Source: Treponema vincentii F0403
GTDB taxonomy: Bacteria > Spirochaetota > Spirochaetia > Treponematales > Treponemataceae
DNA length: 64,000 nucleotides
Reading direction: 5' to 3'
Assembly: GCF_000412995.1 (NCBI RefSeq)
Contig: NZ_KE332512.1
Location: forward strand, 428,687-492,686
The notes below the pieces were generated by a model that saw nothing but the letters and a program-made list of their open reading frames with translations, was not told where the DNA came from and made no database searches. This document shows positions 1 through 9,295 of this stretch, piece by piece. Both the position numbers and the translations under genes were made by a program. Position 1 is the stretch's first letter; the number at the start of each line of letters is the position of its first letter.

Positions 1-161
1 GGCTGCAATAGCGAGATAAAGATCATCAGTACGGCGCTGAGTGCAAACCAAATAGTGGTTAAACCGAGCGTCAATCCTTCGATAACTGCGCAGACCACTG
101 CAATGCCGAACCAAAACCACGGCGTATAAAGCGCTAAAAGCATCGGCAGGTTAAGGAGCAT
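1..161 (-). CDS. NfeD-like membrane protein, N-terminal part
   Basis: Only the first 53 codons are in the window; the gene runs off the left edge. The start is the ATG at 161, 12 nt beyond the pyrG stop, so it is probably the next gene of the pyrG transcript. The visible part has two hydrophobic helices separated by a short Glu-Gly turn, followed by a Trp-Phe-Ala segment. This matches the N-terminal membrane region of NfeD-family proteins, which usually end in a small OB-fold domain and act with stomatin-like proteins or membrane proteases. The family call rests on a short hydrophobic stretch, so it is tentative. Confidence 0.55.
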   Translation of the reverse strand, partial: MLLNLPMLLALYTPWFWFGIAVVCAVIEGLTLGLTTIWFALSAVLMIFISLLQ

Positions 162-173
162 GAAGAAGTTTCC

Positions 174-1775
174 TTACGTTCGGGCCAGCGCCGCTCCGAT
201 AAAGTCGCGGAACAGCGGGTGCGGCTTATTCGGGCGGGAGGCAAATTCGGGATGGAACTGCACCGCAACAAACCACGGATGATTTTTCAGTTCGACGATT
301 TCCACCAAATTACGTTCAGGGTTAATTCCCGAAAGCAGCATATCGGAGTTTTCAAACTGACTGCGGTACAAATTATTAAATTCATAGCGGTGCCGGTGGC
401 GCTCGCGTATTTCATGCATTTTATATGCCTGCTCCGCCTTGCTGTTTTCGGCAACCATGCAGCGGAAGGATCCGAGCCTTAACGTACCGCCGAGCTGCAC
501 GTCTTTTTGATCGGGCATCAAGTCGATAACCGGTTCGCAATTTTTGATAAACTCGGAGGAATGCGCGCGCGTTAAGCCGAGTACATGGCGGGCAAATTCG
601 ATAACGGCAATCTGCATACCAAGGCAAATACCGAAATAAGGAACCCCTTTGGTGCGCGCGTATTCGGCGGTAAGCACCATGCCTTCAATACCGCGCTCGC
701 CGAAACCGCCCGGAACGATAACCGCATCTGAGCCTTTTAACAGCTCCTCGGCCTTTGCTTCGTCCGTAATTTTCGCCGCATCGATCCACACCTGTTTTAC
801 GCGCGCGTGGTGATACACCCCTGCCGCAGTCAGCGCCTCGCTCACGCTTAAATATGCATCGGGCAGCTCGGTGTATTTGCCGACAAGGGTAACCGTAACC
901 TCTTTTTCGGGATGATAATAGGATTCAACCATTTCCCTCCACGACTGCAAATCGGGTTCGGGATTGGGAATATTGAAAAGCTCGCAGATTTTCTTACCGA
1001 GGTTACCTTCCTCCAGCATCAGCGGAACTTCGTAGATGGACTTTGCGGTAAGGTTTTCGATAATGGCATCTTGACTGACATTGCAAAAGAGGCTGAGTTT
1101 TTCACGGATGGATTTGCTGAGTTTTTTTTCACTGCGGCACATAATGATATCGGGCTGGATTCCGAAGCCGAGCAGTTCCTTAACGCTGTGCTGCATGGGC
1201 TTGGTTTTAAGCTCGCCGCATTCCTTTAAATACGGTAAAAGGCCGAGGTGAATAAAAAGGCAATGCTCCCTACCGACCGTGTTTCTGATTTGCCGGATTG
1301 CTTCTATAAAAGGAAGCGATTCGATGTCGCCGACCGTACCGCCTATTTCCGTGATAACGATATCGCTGCCGGTTTGCTCCGCCGTCCGCATAATACGGTT
1401 TTTAATCTCGTCGGTAACATGGGGGATAACCTGCACGGTCGCTCCGCAATAGTCCCCTGCCCGTTCATGGTCTAAAATGGAAAGATACACTTTCCCAGCC
1501 GTGTGGCTGTTGAATTTATGCAACGCGACATCGGTAAACCGTTCGTAATGCCCGAGATCGAGGTCTGTTTCGCCTCCGTCCTCCGTTACAAACACTTCCC
1601 CGTGCTGATAGGGGTTCATTGTCCCCGGATCGATATTCAAATAAGGATCAAATTTTTGATTGATAACCGAAAAACCTCTGCTTTTAAGCAAAAGTCCGAT
1701 AGACGCAGCGGTAATGCCCTTTCCAAGAGAAGAAACAACTCCGCCGGTAATAAAAATAAAACGCGCTTTCATCAT
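174..1775 (-). CDS. pyrG: CTP synthase
   Basis: Converts UTP to CTP using ATP and glutamine, the last step of pyrimidine nucleotide synthesis in the cytoplasm. The 533-residue product has the usual length. The synthetase domain opens with the P-loop-like [10 protein letters not shown] at residues 9-18. The C-terminal glutamine amidotransferase domain has the nucleophile Cys384 in GICLGMQ and the His508/Glu510 pair in FHPEF. The product can start at the ATG at 1775 or the adjacent ATG at 1772; a longer frame back to 1811 would add residues not found in the family. A clear promoter ends 7 nt before the 1775 ATG and no Shine-Dalgarno is present, so the mRNA is probably leaderless. NfeD follows closely. 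Confidence 0.97.
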   Translation of the reverse strand: MMKARFIFITGGVVSSLGKGITAASIGLLLKSRGFSVINQKFDPYLNIDPGTMNPYQHGEVFVTEDGGETDLDLGHYERFTDVALHKFNSHTAGKVYLSILDHERAGDYCGATVQVIPHVTDEIKNRIMRTAEQTGSDIVITEIGGTVGDIESLPFIEAIRQIRNTVGREHCLFIHLGLLPYLKECGELKTKPMQHSVKELLGFGIQPDIIMCRSEKKLSKSIREKLSLFCNVSQDAIIENLTAKSIYEVPLMLEEGNLGKKICELFNIPNPEPDLQSWREMVESYYHPEKEVTVTLVGKYTELPDAYLSVSEALTAAGVYHHARVKQVWIDAAKITDEAKAEELLKGSDAVIVPGGFGERGIEGMVLTAEYARTKGVPYFGICLGMQIAVIEFARHVLGLTRAHSSEFIKNCEPVIDLMPDQKDVQLGGTLRLGSFRCMVAENSKAEQAYKMHEIRERHRHRYEFNNLYRSQFENSDMLLSGINPERNLVEIVELKNHPWFVAVQFHPEFASRPNKPHPLFRDFIGAALART

Positions 1776-1782
1776 GGACGCT

Positions 1783-1811
1783 ACTATACCATATTTTGAG
1801 GGCTTCCGCAA
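1783..1811 (-). promoter_or_regulatory. Sigma70-type promoter of pyrG
   Basis: On the minus strand, TTGCGG (1811-1806), a 17-nt spacer and TATAGT (1788-1783). The expected transcription start, about 7 nt downstream, falls on or next to the start codon at 1775. Confidence 0.7.
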
Positions 1812-1843
1812 TCAACATATCTCAACGCAGAACGCACAGATTC

Positions 1844-1861
1844 AATTCATAATTATGAATT
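1844..1861. repeat. AT-rich palindrome (AATTC-ATAATTA-GAATT type)
   Basis: A perfect 18-bp palindrome between the divergent pyrG and lipoprotein promoters. Similar AT-rich palindromes lie at 22605-22624 and 59133-59152 between convergent genes, so this is a recurring intergenic element. Confidence 0.6.
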
Positions 1862-1885
1862 ATTTTGTTATCCCTTATTTACATA

Positions 1886-1914
1886 TTGCATTTAAATAAA
1901 AAAATCTATACAAT
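1886..1914 (+). promoter_or_regulatory. Promoter of the B-repeat lipoprotein gene
   Basis: TTGCAT, a 17-nt spacer and TACAAT. It gives a leader of about 95 nt before the ATG at 2016. Confidence 0.65.
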
Positions 1915-1920
1915 GAGACG

Positions 1921-1946
1921 TTTCTAAAAGCTCCGGTTTTTAGAGA
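1921..1946. repeat. Family-A palindromic repeat, diverged copy
   Basis: Inverted repeat of the form TTCTAAAA...TTTTTAGAGAA in the lipoprotein leader. It is a degenerate member of the CTCTAAAAACT/AGTTTTTAGAG family that recurs through the window. Confidence 0.55.
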
Positions 1947-1969
1947 ATGTCAATTATTAAAAACTCAAC

Positions 1970-1992
1970 GGGGTATTCGTCCCCTTGAGGGG
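1970..1992 (+). promoter_or_regulatory. Mutually exclusive G4/C4 hairpins in a lipoprotein leader
   Basis: GGGG (1970-1973), CCCC (1981-1984) and GGGG (1989-1992) lie just upstream of the strong AAGGAGG at 2001-2007. The C run can pair with either G run. This layout could switch, but no ligand or attenuator is recognisable; the regulatory role is inference. Confidence 0.3.
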
Positions 1993-2015
1993 TATCATTT
2001 AAGGAGGGTCATAAA

Positions 2016-4724
2016 ATGACCGAATGTACAAAAAGTCTGCAGCGGGTGGGCCTGCGCAGGAGTATTTGGCGTAAATGCCTTTTAGCAGGGAGCGTACTGC
2101 TTGCAATGTCGCTCTTTTTTTCATGTCAGCCGAATGTGCCGTCAGGCGGCAATTCAGATAAAACGTACACCGTCAACCATAATTTTGCAAGAGTTGAAAG
2201 CGGTTACGATGTAGAGAAGGAAGAACTTTCCGGTCCGGTCGATAGCGAAACGAAGGCTGCCGCAAAGCAAAAGGACGGCTTTGAGCTTGACAAAACCAAG
2301 CATACTGACGGAAAAATAGCACAAGCAACAATAAAAGCCGACGGTTCCACCGTTGTCGATATTTATTATGCACGCAAAGAGGTTACGCTCACCTTTAAGC
2401 TGAACAGCGGTAAATTCGGCGAAAGTACGGATGACAAAACGATGAAAGGAAAATTCGGCGAGCCATTAATTAAACCGGAGGAGCCTAAACAGGACGGCTA
2501 TACGTTTACAGGCTGGGAGCCTAAGCTTCAGGGAACATTCCCTGCTGCCGATACAACCTATACGGCAAAGTGGGCAAAGGGCGAACTGCCTAAATACACG
2601 GTAAACCACTGGCAGCAAAACATCAATTCGGAAACGGGTACGGTGTATGACAGTGCCGTCTATGCAGCGCCGAATTATACGTGTAAAGAAGCAGAGACTA
2701 AGCACGGTTATGAAGGAGAGCAAACCCAAGCGGAAGCAAAAACGGATTATGACGGCTTTGAGCTGGACAAAACCAAGCATCCTGACGGAAAGATAACACA
2801 AGTAACAATTAACGCCGACGGTTCCGCCGTTGTCGATATTTACTATGTGCGCAAAGAAGTTACGCTCACCTTTAAGCTTGACGGCGGTAAGTTCGGTGAA
2901 AGTACGGACGACAAAACGGTAAAAGGTAAATACGGCGAAACCAAAGTCGAAGGCAAAGAGCTAAAAGACTATATTACCAAACCGGAAAAAGACGGTATGC
3001 AGTTTGCCGGATGGAACACGGACAAAGTTGAAACTCCTGCAAGTTTCCCGTCAAAGGACACCGAATACACCGCGCAGTGGGAAACACCCAAAGAGGGATC
3101 CTATAAAGTCATACATTGGAAGCAGCCGCTCCCCGGTAATCAATATAAACCTGAAGATAAAGAAGAACAGTCTCTGAACGGCACTGTAGGCGATTACACC
3201 AAGGCGGAAGTCAAAACAACCTATACGGGTTTCCATTTAAGTAAATCGCAGCATCCGGACGGTACAATAAAACAGCAAAAAATCGAGACAGGCGGCAAAA
3301 CCGTTATCAACATTTATTATGACAGGGATGTGTTTGACGTAACATTCAAACTGGGGAACAACCATCAGGATATTAAAATGTCAAAACCATACGAAACGCC
3401 GATGGATGAATCTGTTGTGCCTCAAAATATAGCGCCGCCGGAAGGAAAAGTTTTCGATAAATGGGAGCCGGGTCTACCGGCCACCATTACCGAAACAAAA
3501 ACCTATACGGTAGTATGGAAGAATCGCCCGGCGAATACGGCATCCTACAAGGTTGAACATTGGAAGCAGAAAGTTAATGCCCTGACGGGAAAAGTCTATG
3601 ACAAAGATGATAAAACAAATGGCTATGAGCAAAAAGATCCGACTGAAACGAAGAATGGTTCAATAGGTAGCTCGACAGCGGCAGTCGCTAAAGAGTATGA
3701 GGGCTTTGAAACACCTACCGTTACACAAGAAATCATAAAAGCAGACGGTTCAACGGTTGTAAAGATTTATTACGTGCGCAAAGAAGTTACGCTTACCTTT
3801 GACCCGAACGGCGGAAAAATCGGCGCAAGTACGGGTGTTAAAGAGGTGAAAGTCCGATTCGGCGAAACAATACAAGAAACCGATGTCAGCACGCCGGAAA
3901 AAGATGATGCGGATTTTGACGGCTGGAAGCCTCAAGTATATCCGGGGACAACCAAGGTTCTCGTCACTGATGCAACAACATATACCGCACAGTGGAAGAC
4001 TGTAAAGGAACTGGAAATTACAACCCAGCCGAACAAAATTGCCTATAATAAGGGCGAGCAGCTTGATCTTGCAGGATTGGCATTCGTTGTAAAATATGTT
4101 GAAGGGGGTTCTAAAACACTAACGCATAAGTGGGATGCCGGTAAGTATACGGTTTCCGGCTTTAATCCAACTACGACAGGAGAGCAAACGATCACCGTAA
4201 CCTATAAGAAAGCAGCGCTCACATTTAAAGTTACCGTCCAAGAGCAAACATTGCCGAGCCAAACATTTGCTATCGGCGATATTATCGACAAGGACAGAAC
4301 CAAGTATAAAATAGGTGATTTTAAAGGTCCTGCTTCCGGTAAAACATGGAAGGACTACTATGTCATCATTGCGGTAGACGGAACAAAATATGTCGGTGTG
4401 CAGTATATACCGGATAATACGGGCTATATATGGACAGGTGATAATATTGAGACGGCCTATAAGCGGCTTACAGAGTTCGGTAATCGATATCTGACCAAAG
4501 ATGAGGTCAAAACGATTCTTAATAATAAAAACAGTGTTAAACAAGCGATAGAAAAAACAGGAATTCTTGACTACGAGAAGTATTACCTTCGGAACACGCA
4601 GTTTACTGCATCTACTATTGTATCATCGAATAATGGTACTACTTTCGAGGATGGAGACGGTATGTCGGTAAATCCTAGCGGTGGACAAAACGTTTTACCG
4701 ATAGCTGCCAGAACGTTTGAGTAA
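2016..4724 (+). CDS. Large B-repeat (MucBP/InlB-type) lipoprotein
   Basis: A 902-residue predicted surface lipoprotein. Start ATG has an excellent AAGGAGG 8 nt upstream. The signal peptide ends in the lipobox LFFSC with lipidated Cys37. Residues ~50-650 hold four imperfect copies of a two-part unit: a YTVNHW-like strand block ending in ADGSTVVDIYY, then a TFKLNGGKFG...GWEP...YTAKW block typical of Listeria-Bacteroides B-repeats. A bacterial Ig-like (Big_3-like) domain follows at ~665-745. The C-terminal ~155 residues match nothing I recognise. Such repeat rods usually project a terminal domain from the cell surface; binding to host or partner bacteria is inference. A terminator follows. Confidence 0.85.
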   Translation: MTECTKSLQRVGLRRSIWRKCLLAGSVLLAMSLFFSCQPNVPSGGNSDKTYTVNHNFARVESGYDVEKEELSGPVDSETKAAAKQKDGFELDKTKHTDGKIAQATIKADGSTVVDIYYARKEVTLTFKLNSGKFGESTDDKTMKGKFGEPLIKPEEPKQDGYTFTGWEPKLQGTFPAADTTYTAKWAKGELPKYTVNHWQQNINSETGTVYDSAVYAAPNYTCKEAETKHGYEGEQTQAEAKTDYDGFELDKTKHPDGKITQVTINADGSAVVDIYYVRKEVTLTFKLDGGKFGESTDDKTVKGKYGETKVEGKELKDYITKPEKDGMQFAGWNTDKVETPASFPSKDTEYTAQWETPKEGSYKVIHWKQPLPGNQYKPEDKEEQSLNGTVGDYTKAEVKTTYTGFHLSKSQHPDGTIKQQKIETGGKTVINIYYDRDVFDVTFKLGNNHQDIKMSKPYETPMDESVVPQNIAPPEGKVFDKWEPGLPATITETKTYTVVWKNRPANTASYKVEHWKQKVNALTGKVYDKDDKTNGYEQKDPTETKNGSIGSSTAAVAKEYEGFETPTVTQEIIKADGSTVVKIYYVRKEVTLTFDPNGGKIGASTGVKEVKVRFGETIQETDVSTPEKDDADFDGWKPQVYPGTTKVLVTDATTYTAQWKTVKELEITTQPNKIAYNKGEQLDLAGLAFVVKYVEGGSKTLTHKWDAGKYTVSGFNPTTTGEQTITVTYKKAALTFKVTVQEQTLPSQTFAIGDIIDKDRTKYKIGDFKGPASGKTWKDYYVIIAVDGTKYVGVQYIPDNTGYIWTGDNIETAYKRLTEFGNRYLTKDEVKTILNNKNSVKQAIEKTGILDYEKYYLRNTQFTASTIVSSNNGTTFEDGDGMSVNPSGGQNVLPIAARTFE

Positions 4725-4774
4725 GCAAATAACTTTGCTCTCATATCTTTTCTACCCTGCGTAAAAGCATGGCC

Positions 4775-4813
4775 GGGGATGTCGAAAAAGTAACCGGCTT
4801 TTGCGACATCCCC
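4775..4813. repeat. Family-B palindromic repeat
   Basis: A 39-bp near-palindrome with GGGGATGTCG/CGACATCCCC arms around AAAAGTAACCGGCTTTT. It is the reverse orientation of the copies at 12663, 20389 and 50685. Confidence 0.75.
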
Positions 4814-4814
4814 A

Positions 4815-4850
4815 ATCCCGCCCGGCGGTATCCGTTGGGCGGGATTTTTT
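4815..4850 (+). terminator. Rho-independent terminator
   Basis: ATCCCGCCC (4815-4823) pairs with GGGCGGGAT (4837-4845) and is followed by a T run. It terminates the lipoprotein gene. Confidence 0.85.
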
Positions 4851-4935
4851 ATTTACAGAGGGGGGCGGAACTCTTTCGGGCATCTTTAAAACCTGCCGCC
4901 GCTGCATCATAGTGCATCCGTAAAAAACTGAAATA

Positions 4936-4964
4936 TTGACTTTATCGCTCATTTCTGCTTTACT
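4936..4964 (+). promoter_or_regulatory. Promoter of the LolA-like gene
   Basis: TTGACT, a 17-nt spacer and TTTACT. The -10 box ends 6 nt before the GTG at 4971, which predicts a leaderless message. Confidence 0.7.
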
Positions 4965-4970
4965 AGTCGA

Positions 4971-5657
4971 GTGAAAAAAACGATAGCTTTTGCAGCCGTT
5001 ATATTCGGCTTTTATATAACAGCATTTTGCCAATCCATTACAACTGCAAGCGTATTTTTTGCCGGCATGTCCGAACAATACGGTGCGCTTTCCGATTACA
5101 CTGCAAATTTAACCGTTTCAACCGGATCGGGTTCAAAAGTTCAGACAATGGAAGCAACCGTATATTTCAAACGCCCGAACCGGCTGCGCATCGATTTTAC
5201 CAAACCGAATGAGCAGGTTATTCTTTTTACCGGCGACACATTGACCATTTACGTTCCCTCCTACCGGATGGTTTTAAACCAAACGATAGAAAAAGATTCT
5301 TCTGCCGGTACAGCCAACCTTGCAACTCCGCAAGGTTTATCGCTGCTAAGGCGTTCGTACACTATCGCGTATGAAACGGGAGCCGATCCCCAGCCGCTGG
5401 AAGAAGGTTCTGCCGAACAGGTTGTGGTGCTTGCGCTAAACCGCCGTTCCGCTTCGGAAACTTTTAGAAATCTCCGCCTGCTCGTTTCTCCCGAAACCAA
5501 ATTGATTAGGCGGATTGAAGCATGGCCTATTTCCGGCAGTAAGATAACATTCGATTTTTCAGCTTACCGATTGAATACGGGGATTCCGGATTCCCGATTT
5601 TTATATGATATACCGCCGAATGCGGATATGCTGAACAACTTTTTATTTGAAGAATAA
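4971..5657 (+). CDS. LolA-like periplasmic lipoprotein carrier
   Basis: A 228-residue exported protein. The N-terminus is a clear signal peptide ending near residue 20. The rest fits the LolA fold: an early amphipathic segment (YGALSDYTANLTV), then VYFKRPNRLRIDFTKPNEQVILFTGDTLTIYVP, a classic LolA-like stretch. LolA proteins shuttle lipoproteins across the periplasm, which fits the many lipoproteins nearby. The GTG start has no Shine-Dalgarno and sits at the predicted transcription start. Residue conservation with proteobacterial LolA is low, so a related LppX/LolA-superfamily role is possible. Confidence 0.75.
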   Translation: MKKTIAFAAVIFGFYITAFCQSITTASVFFAGMSEQYGALSDYTANLTVSTGSGSKVQTMEATVYFKRPNRLRIDFTKPNEQVILFTGDTLTIYVPSYRMVLNQTIEKDSSAGTANLATPQGLSLLRRSYTIAYETGADPQPLEEGSAEQVVVLALNRRSASETFRNLRLLVSPETKLIRRIEAWPISGSKITFDFSAYRLNTGIPDSRFLYDIPPNADMLNNFLFEE

Positions 5658-5678
5658 CAGTGCGGTGAGCCACGCACC

Positions 5679-5723
5679 AATGCAGCAGTTTCCAAAGCGG
5701 ATCCTTTGTTCAACTGCTGCATT
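5679..5723 (+). terminator. 12-bp stem-loop between the LolA-like and RodZ-like genes
   Basis: AATGCAGCAGTT (5679-5690) pairs perfectly with AACTGCTGCATT (5712-5723), with an inner CAAAG/CTTTG extension. Only a short T tract follows, so it may be a weak terminator or an mRNA processing structure. Confidence 0.45.
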
Positions 5724-5738
5724 TTAAGGAAGGAATAG

Positions 5739-6857
5739 ATGCAGGATATAGGCAATGTATTACAAAAAGCACGTAATGAAAAACAAATAGGACTTGAACA
5801 AGCTTCCAGAGAAACGAATATTGCCCGCAGATATTTGGAGGCCTTGGAAACCGGTATGTATGAGGTGTTCCCCGGCGAACCGTATATTGTCGGTTTTTTA
5901 AGGAATTATGCGGAATACTTAGGATTAAACCCGAACGAATGCGTTACACTGTATAAACAGGCAAAAATACAGGAAACCGCTGTTCCGCCCGAAAAGCTTA
6001 TTCCACACAGGCAGTTTACCGTCCCCCGCGGGGTGTTTATAGGGGCGGGCGTATTTATTCTCTTAATAGTGATATTTTTTATCGGCAGAATAGCGGCTTC
6101 AAAAATCGGTACGATGATAAGCAACAGACCGGTACAACAAGCCGGACAAACTGAAGTAATCGAAAAAAAAGAAAACGCTTCCTACACGCTTTCTCAAGAA
6201 GTTTTTGAAAAACGCTTATATCAGGGTGATACCGTTATTCTCCCGCTTGACGGAAAAGAGTATCAAATAAAAGTAGAAAAAACAGCGCCCGAACTGTATC
6301 TTGCAACGGATATCGGCACGCAAATTATTGCATTAGGTCAAAGCCTTGTCCTCGACCTGAACGGCGATGTCGCCGGCGACTTAAAGATTTCCGTTGAAGA
6401 TATCGATGTATCCGATGAATCGAAAGGCGCTTTGGTAGAAATTCTGACAACCGGTTTTTCGGAGTCTGCTGTTGCAGAAGTTCCGAACATCAAGGTTTCC
6501 GATCAAGATACTCAATCCGAATCGTCAAAATACAAGGTACTGTTCGATGCAGGTTCTGCCTATCCGGTAACCTTAAATGCAACATTCCGCAGCTACTGTC
6601 TTTTCCGCTATGAGCAGGACAGAACTAACCGCGATGAACGGTACTACCAAAAATCGGAACAGCTGACCGTCCAAGCAAATAACGGCATCCGCATTTGGGC
6701 TTCAAATGGAAACGCCGTTAAGATGCAGATTATTGCAGGCGGAAAAACCATCGATATAGAAGTAAGCCGCCCGGGTGAAGTCATCGTTAAAGATTTAAAA
6801 TGGGTCAAGGATGATGAATCCGGCCGCTATAAATTTGTGGTAATGGAAGTTGACTAA
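5739..6857 (+). CDS. rodZ: RodZ-like helix-turn-helix membrane protein
   Basis: A 372-residue protein with the RodZ layout. A cytoplasmic helix-turn-helix domain (residues 1-75, with EQASRETNIARRYLEALE and FPGEPYIVGFLRNYAEYLGL) is followed by a single membrane helix at ~98-120 and a periplasmic region of about 250 residues ending in a beta-rich DUF4115-like domain. In rod-shaped bacteria RodZ links MreB to the wall-synthesis complex; here it would support spirochaete cell shape. AAGGAAGGA precedes the ATG. The frame overlaps rimO by 8 nt, so the two are cotranscribed. Confidence 0.85.
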   Translation: MQDIGNVLQKARNEKQIGLEQASRETNIARRYLEALETGMYEVFPGEPYIVGFLRNYAEYLGLNPNECVTLYKQAKIQETAVPPEKLIPHRQFTVPRGVFIGAGVFILLIVIFFIGRIAASKIGTMISNRPVQQAGQTEVIEKKENASYTLSQEVFEKRLYQGDTVILPLDGKEYQIKVEKTAPELYLATDIGTQIIALGQSLVLDLNGDVAGDLKISVEDIDVSDESKGALVEILTTGFSESAVAEVPNIKVSDQDTQSESSKYKVLFDAGSAYPVTLNATFRSYCLFRYEQDRTNRDERYYQKSEQLTVQANNGIRIWASNGNAVKMQIIAGGKTIDIEVSRPGEVIVKDLKWVKDDESGRYKFVVMEVD

Positions 6858-8385
6858 GCGTTTCTTTCTTGATCAGCACGGATGCGCAAAAAATCAGGTG
6901 GACGGCGAGCTACTTATCGGAATTTTAACCGATAGGGGCTGGCAAAAAACGCCGGAACCTGAAAAGGCCGATTTAATTATCGTCAATTCATGCGGCTTTA
7001 TCGAACCGGCAAAACGCGAATCGATAGAAGCGGTTATAACTGCCCGCGCAGCCTACCCCCACGCTAAAATTTTGCTGGCAGGCTGCTTAGCGGAACGGTA
7101 CGGCGACGTATTTAAAACCGAATTTGAAGAGGCCGACGCTTTTTTTGGCAACGGAGACCTCTCTCAGCTCCCCGTGCTTATTGACCGGCTCTTTCCGGAT
7201 GCATCGCCTGCCGAGCAGCAATCATCGGCTACTCTCCGGCAGGAAAAGTATCAACCGGTATCTCCTACCGGACACAGCCGTCCATTCCTCAAACCGGCGC
7301 AGAAGGGGGTCTGTTGCGGGCAGCGTCCCGAATTATTAAACTTCCCCCGTTCGGCTTTTATCAAGATTACCGAAGGCTGCAATAATTGCTGTTCATTTTG
7401 CGCAATACCGCTGATACGCGGTTCGGTCAGAAGCCGGCCGGCCGCCGATATTGTCAGCGAAATCCAAAGCTTTGTGCGGCAAGGTTATAAGGAATTCAAC
7501 CTTATCGGGCAAGACCTTGCCGTGTACGAAGCTGCGCCGCCGGCTGATGCCATCGACAGGCCTTTGCCGTTAAAGACGGAAGCGAATAAGGCTGAAACGA
7601 ATAAACGGAAGCCGAAACTTTCAGGGTTGGCGCAGCTTTTACACGCCATTTCCGGTATTAAAGGGCAATTCAGCGTCCGGCTGCTCTATATCCATCCCGA
7701 CCACTTTCCGCTCGATATTTTGCCGGTTATGACTGCCGACACGCGCTTTCTTCCCTATTTTGACATACCCTTTCAGTCCGGTTCCGATCCGATTATCCGT
7801 GCAATGAACCGCTGCGGCTCTGCGGAAGCCTACCTTAACCTGATAGAAAACATCCGCGCAGCTTTTCGCAGTGCGGAAAGCCCCTACGGGGAGGCTGTTA
7901 TCCGTACCACCTTTTTAACGGGCTTTCCCGGAGAAACCCAAGCTGATTTTGAGCGGACGGCAGCCTTTTTGCAAGCGGTACAGAGCCTCTGGTCCGGGGC
8001 ATTTGCCTATTCGCAGGAAGAGGGCACCAAGGCTGCCGATATGAAAAAGCAGGTACCGGCAAAAATCGCCGAACAACGCAAGGCTGCCCTTAACGAACTG
8101 CAGCTTAAAATTACCGAACAAAAGCTTGCCTCTTTTTGCGGGTTGGAAACGAACGTGCTTATCGAAGAGATTATCCCGCAGGATAAAAACAGCGAAGACA
8201 GCACACAAGGCTGCATTGCACTTGGCCGTGCATGGTTCCAAGCGCCGGAAGTTGACGGTGCAGTGGTTGTAAACTTTTCCGAAGCGCAAAAAGACAGCGA
8301 AGGTCAGCCGATAACGGCAGGCAGCCTTGTCCGGGTACGGATAACCGCCCTACGCGGAATCGACCTCGAAGCAGACGCAATCTAA
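6850..8385 (+). CDS. rimO: Ribosomal protein S12 methylthiotransferase
   Basis: A radical-SAM enzyme that adds a methylthio group to an aspartate of ribosomal protein S12. The N-terminal cluster-binding cysteines are Cys12, Cys48 and Cys79. The radical-SAM motif CNNCCSFC supplies Cys177, Cys181 and Cys184. PYFDIPFQSGSD and a C-terminal TRAM-like domain complete the family. The start is a TTG at 6850 inside the end of rodZ; HGCAKNQVDGE directly after it favours RimO over MiaB. The 511-residue length is longer than the usual ~440, owing to inserts at residues ~115-165 and ~225-258. Confidence 0.93.
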   Translation: MTKRFFLDQHGCAKNQVDGELLIGILTDRGWQKTPEPEKADLIIVNSCGFIEPAKRESIEAVITARAAYPHAKILLAGCLAERYGDVFKTEFEEADAFFGNGDLSQLPVLIDRLFPDASPAEQQSSATLRQEKYQPVSPTGHSRPFLKPAQKGVCCGQRPELLNFPRSAFIKITEGCNNCCSFCAIPLIRGSVRSRPAADIVSEIQSFVRQGYKEFNLIGQDLAVYEAAPPADAIDRPLPLKTEANKAETNKRKPKLSGLAQLLHAISGIKGQFSVRLLYIHPDHFPLDILPVMTADTRFLPYFDIPFQSGSDPIIRAMNRCGSAEAYLNLIENIRAAFRSAESPYGEAVIRTTFLTGFPGETQADFERTAAFLQAVQSLWSGAFAYSQEEGTKAADMKKQVPAKIAEQRKAALNELQLKITEQKLASFCGLETNVLIEEIIPQDKNSEDSTQGCIALGRAWFQAPEVDGAVVVNFSEAQKDSEGQPITAGSLVRVRITALRGIDLEADAI

Positions 8386-8400
8386 GCGGTTGTTGACACG

Positions 8401-8446
8401 CTTTTTTATAAAAAAGATTGACAAACTGTTGTTTTTAAACTACAAT
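8401..8446 (+). promoter_or_regulatory. Promoter and candidate operator of the toxin-antitoxin pair
   Basis: TTGACA (8418-8423), a 17-nt spacer and TACAAT (8441-8446), ending 6 nt before the ATG. A perfect 16-bp palindrome CTTTTTTATAAAAAAG (8401-8416) abuts the -35 box and is a plausible binding site for the antitoxin. Confidence 0.65.
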
Positions 8447-8452
8447 TCAAAC

Positions 8453-8761
8453 ATGAAGGTGCTAAAAAAGACCGAAGTATTTAACACATGGCTTTCAAAA
8501 CTAAAGGATGAAAAAGGAAAGGCCAAAATTACTGACAGGATAATGCGCCTCAAAAGGGGAAACAAAGGCGACTACCGCACAATCGACAAAGATATTTACG
8601 AACTGCGTATACACTTCGGTCCCGGCTATAGAATATACTGCACTGATAGAAACAACGAAATTATTTTATTATTGATTGCCGGAGATAAATCTACGCAATC
8701 AAAAGACATTAAAAAAGCCCAACAAATGATAAAACTGTTAGAGCAAGGAGAGGCAAAATGA
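8453..8761 (+). CDS. RelE/ParE-family toxin (HigB2/Gp49-like)
   Basis: A 102-residue toxin of the RelE superfamily, addiction-module killer type. Recognisable features are VFNTWLSKLKDEKGKAKITDRIMRLKRGN, then KDIYELRIHFGPGYRIYC and LLLIAGDKSTQSKDIKKA. Members cleave ribosome-bound mRNA. I chose the ATG at 8453 because it fits the family N-terminus and the predicted transcription start; an in-frame TTG 63 nt upstream would lie in the promoter. The stop overlaps the start of the antitoxin (ATGA), the normal toxin-first order of this type. Confidence 0.9.
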   Translation: MKVLKKTEVFNTWLSKLKDEKGKAKITDRIMRLKRGNKGDYRTIDKDIYELRIHFGPGYRIYCTDRNNEIILLLIAGDKSTQSKDIKKAQQMIKLLEQGEAK

Positions 8762-9075
8762 AAATAACCGACTTTGATCCCGCTGATTATTTAACGACAA
8801 AAGAAGCAATGATTGAATACTTAAACGAAGCTCTTAAAACCTCTATCGAAGACAATACCCCCGAACACTTTATGGAAGCACTCGGAGATGTAACACGTGC
8901 TCAAGGAATTACAAATGCTGCAAAATCAACAGACTTAAACCGTGAACATTTATACCGTTCCTTATCAAAAAAAGGCAATCCGACATTTTCAACTATAATT
9001 AAACTTATAAAGTTTTTAGGTTTGGAAATAAATATTACCGAAGCACAATCAGTAAAGACAGCCATTGCTTTATAA
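8758..9075 (+). CDS. HigA-type antitoxin
   Basis: A 105-residue antitoxin partner of the upstream toxin. It opens with FDPADYLTTKEAMIEYLNEAL, typical of the addiction-module antidote family. It continues with an HTH (ITNAAKSTDLNREHLYRSLSKKGNPTFSTIIKLIKFLGLEI), so it should bind its own promoter. AAGGAG lies just upstream, inside the toxin gene, and the genes overlap by 4 nt. The pair sits between rimO and tRNA-Pro, a likely acquired island. Confidence 0.9.
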   Translation: MKITDFDPADYLTTKEAMIEYLNEALKTSIEDNTPEHFMEALGDVTRAQGITNAAKSTDLNREHLYRSLSKKGNPTFSTIIKLIKFLGLEINITEAQSVKTAIAL

Positions 9076-9208
9076 ATTGTTTGGTTGCTTTCCGATAATA
9101 TCAACTTTCGTTTCCACCTCTAACATGGAATAACACTACAAGCACGGCAAACCGCAACAGCGTAAAATCAATGATTTGATAAGTCTATATATAGCAAGAA
9201 ATAATTTT

Positions 9209-9281
9209 TCGGGATGGAGGGATTTGAACCCCCGATCTTCTGGTCCCAAACCAGACGCCTTAGCCCCTAGGCTACATCCCG
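9209..9281 (-). tRNA. tRNA-Pro(TGG)
   Basis: Cloverleaf on the minus strand: acceptor CGGGATG/CATCCCG, anticodon stem TCTGG/CCAGA around the loop TTTGGGA (anticodon TGG), and T-arm GGGGGTTCAAATCCC. Discriminator A; CCA is not encoded. No other tRNA is visible in the window. Confidence 0.96.
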
Positions 9282-9295
9282 TAACAAGAGTTGTA

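Noticed and set aside
6850..8385. MiaB rather than RimO
   Set aside because: HGCAKNQVDGE and PYFDIPFQSGSD match RimO better than MiaB.
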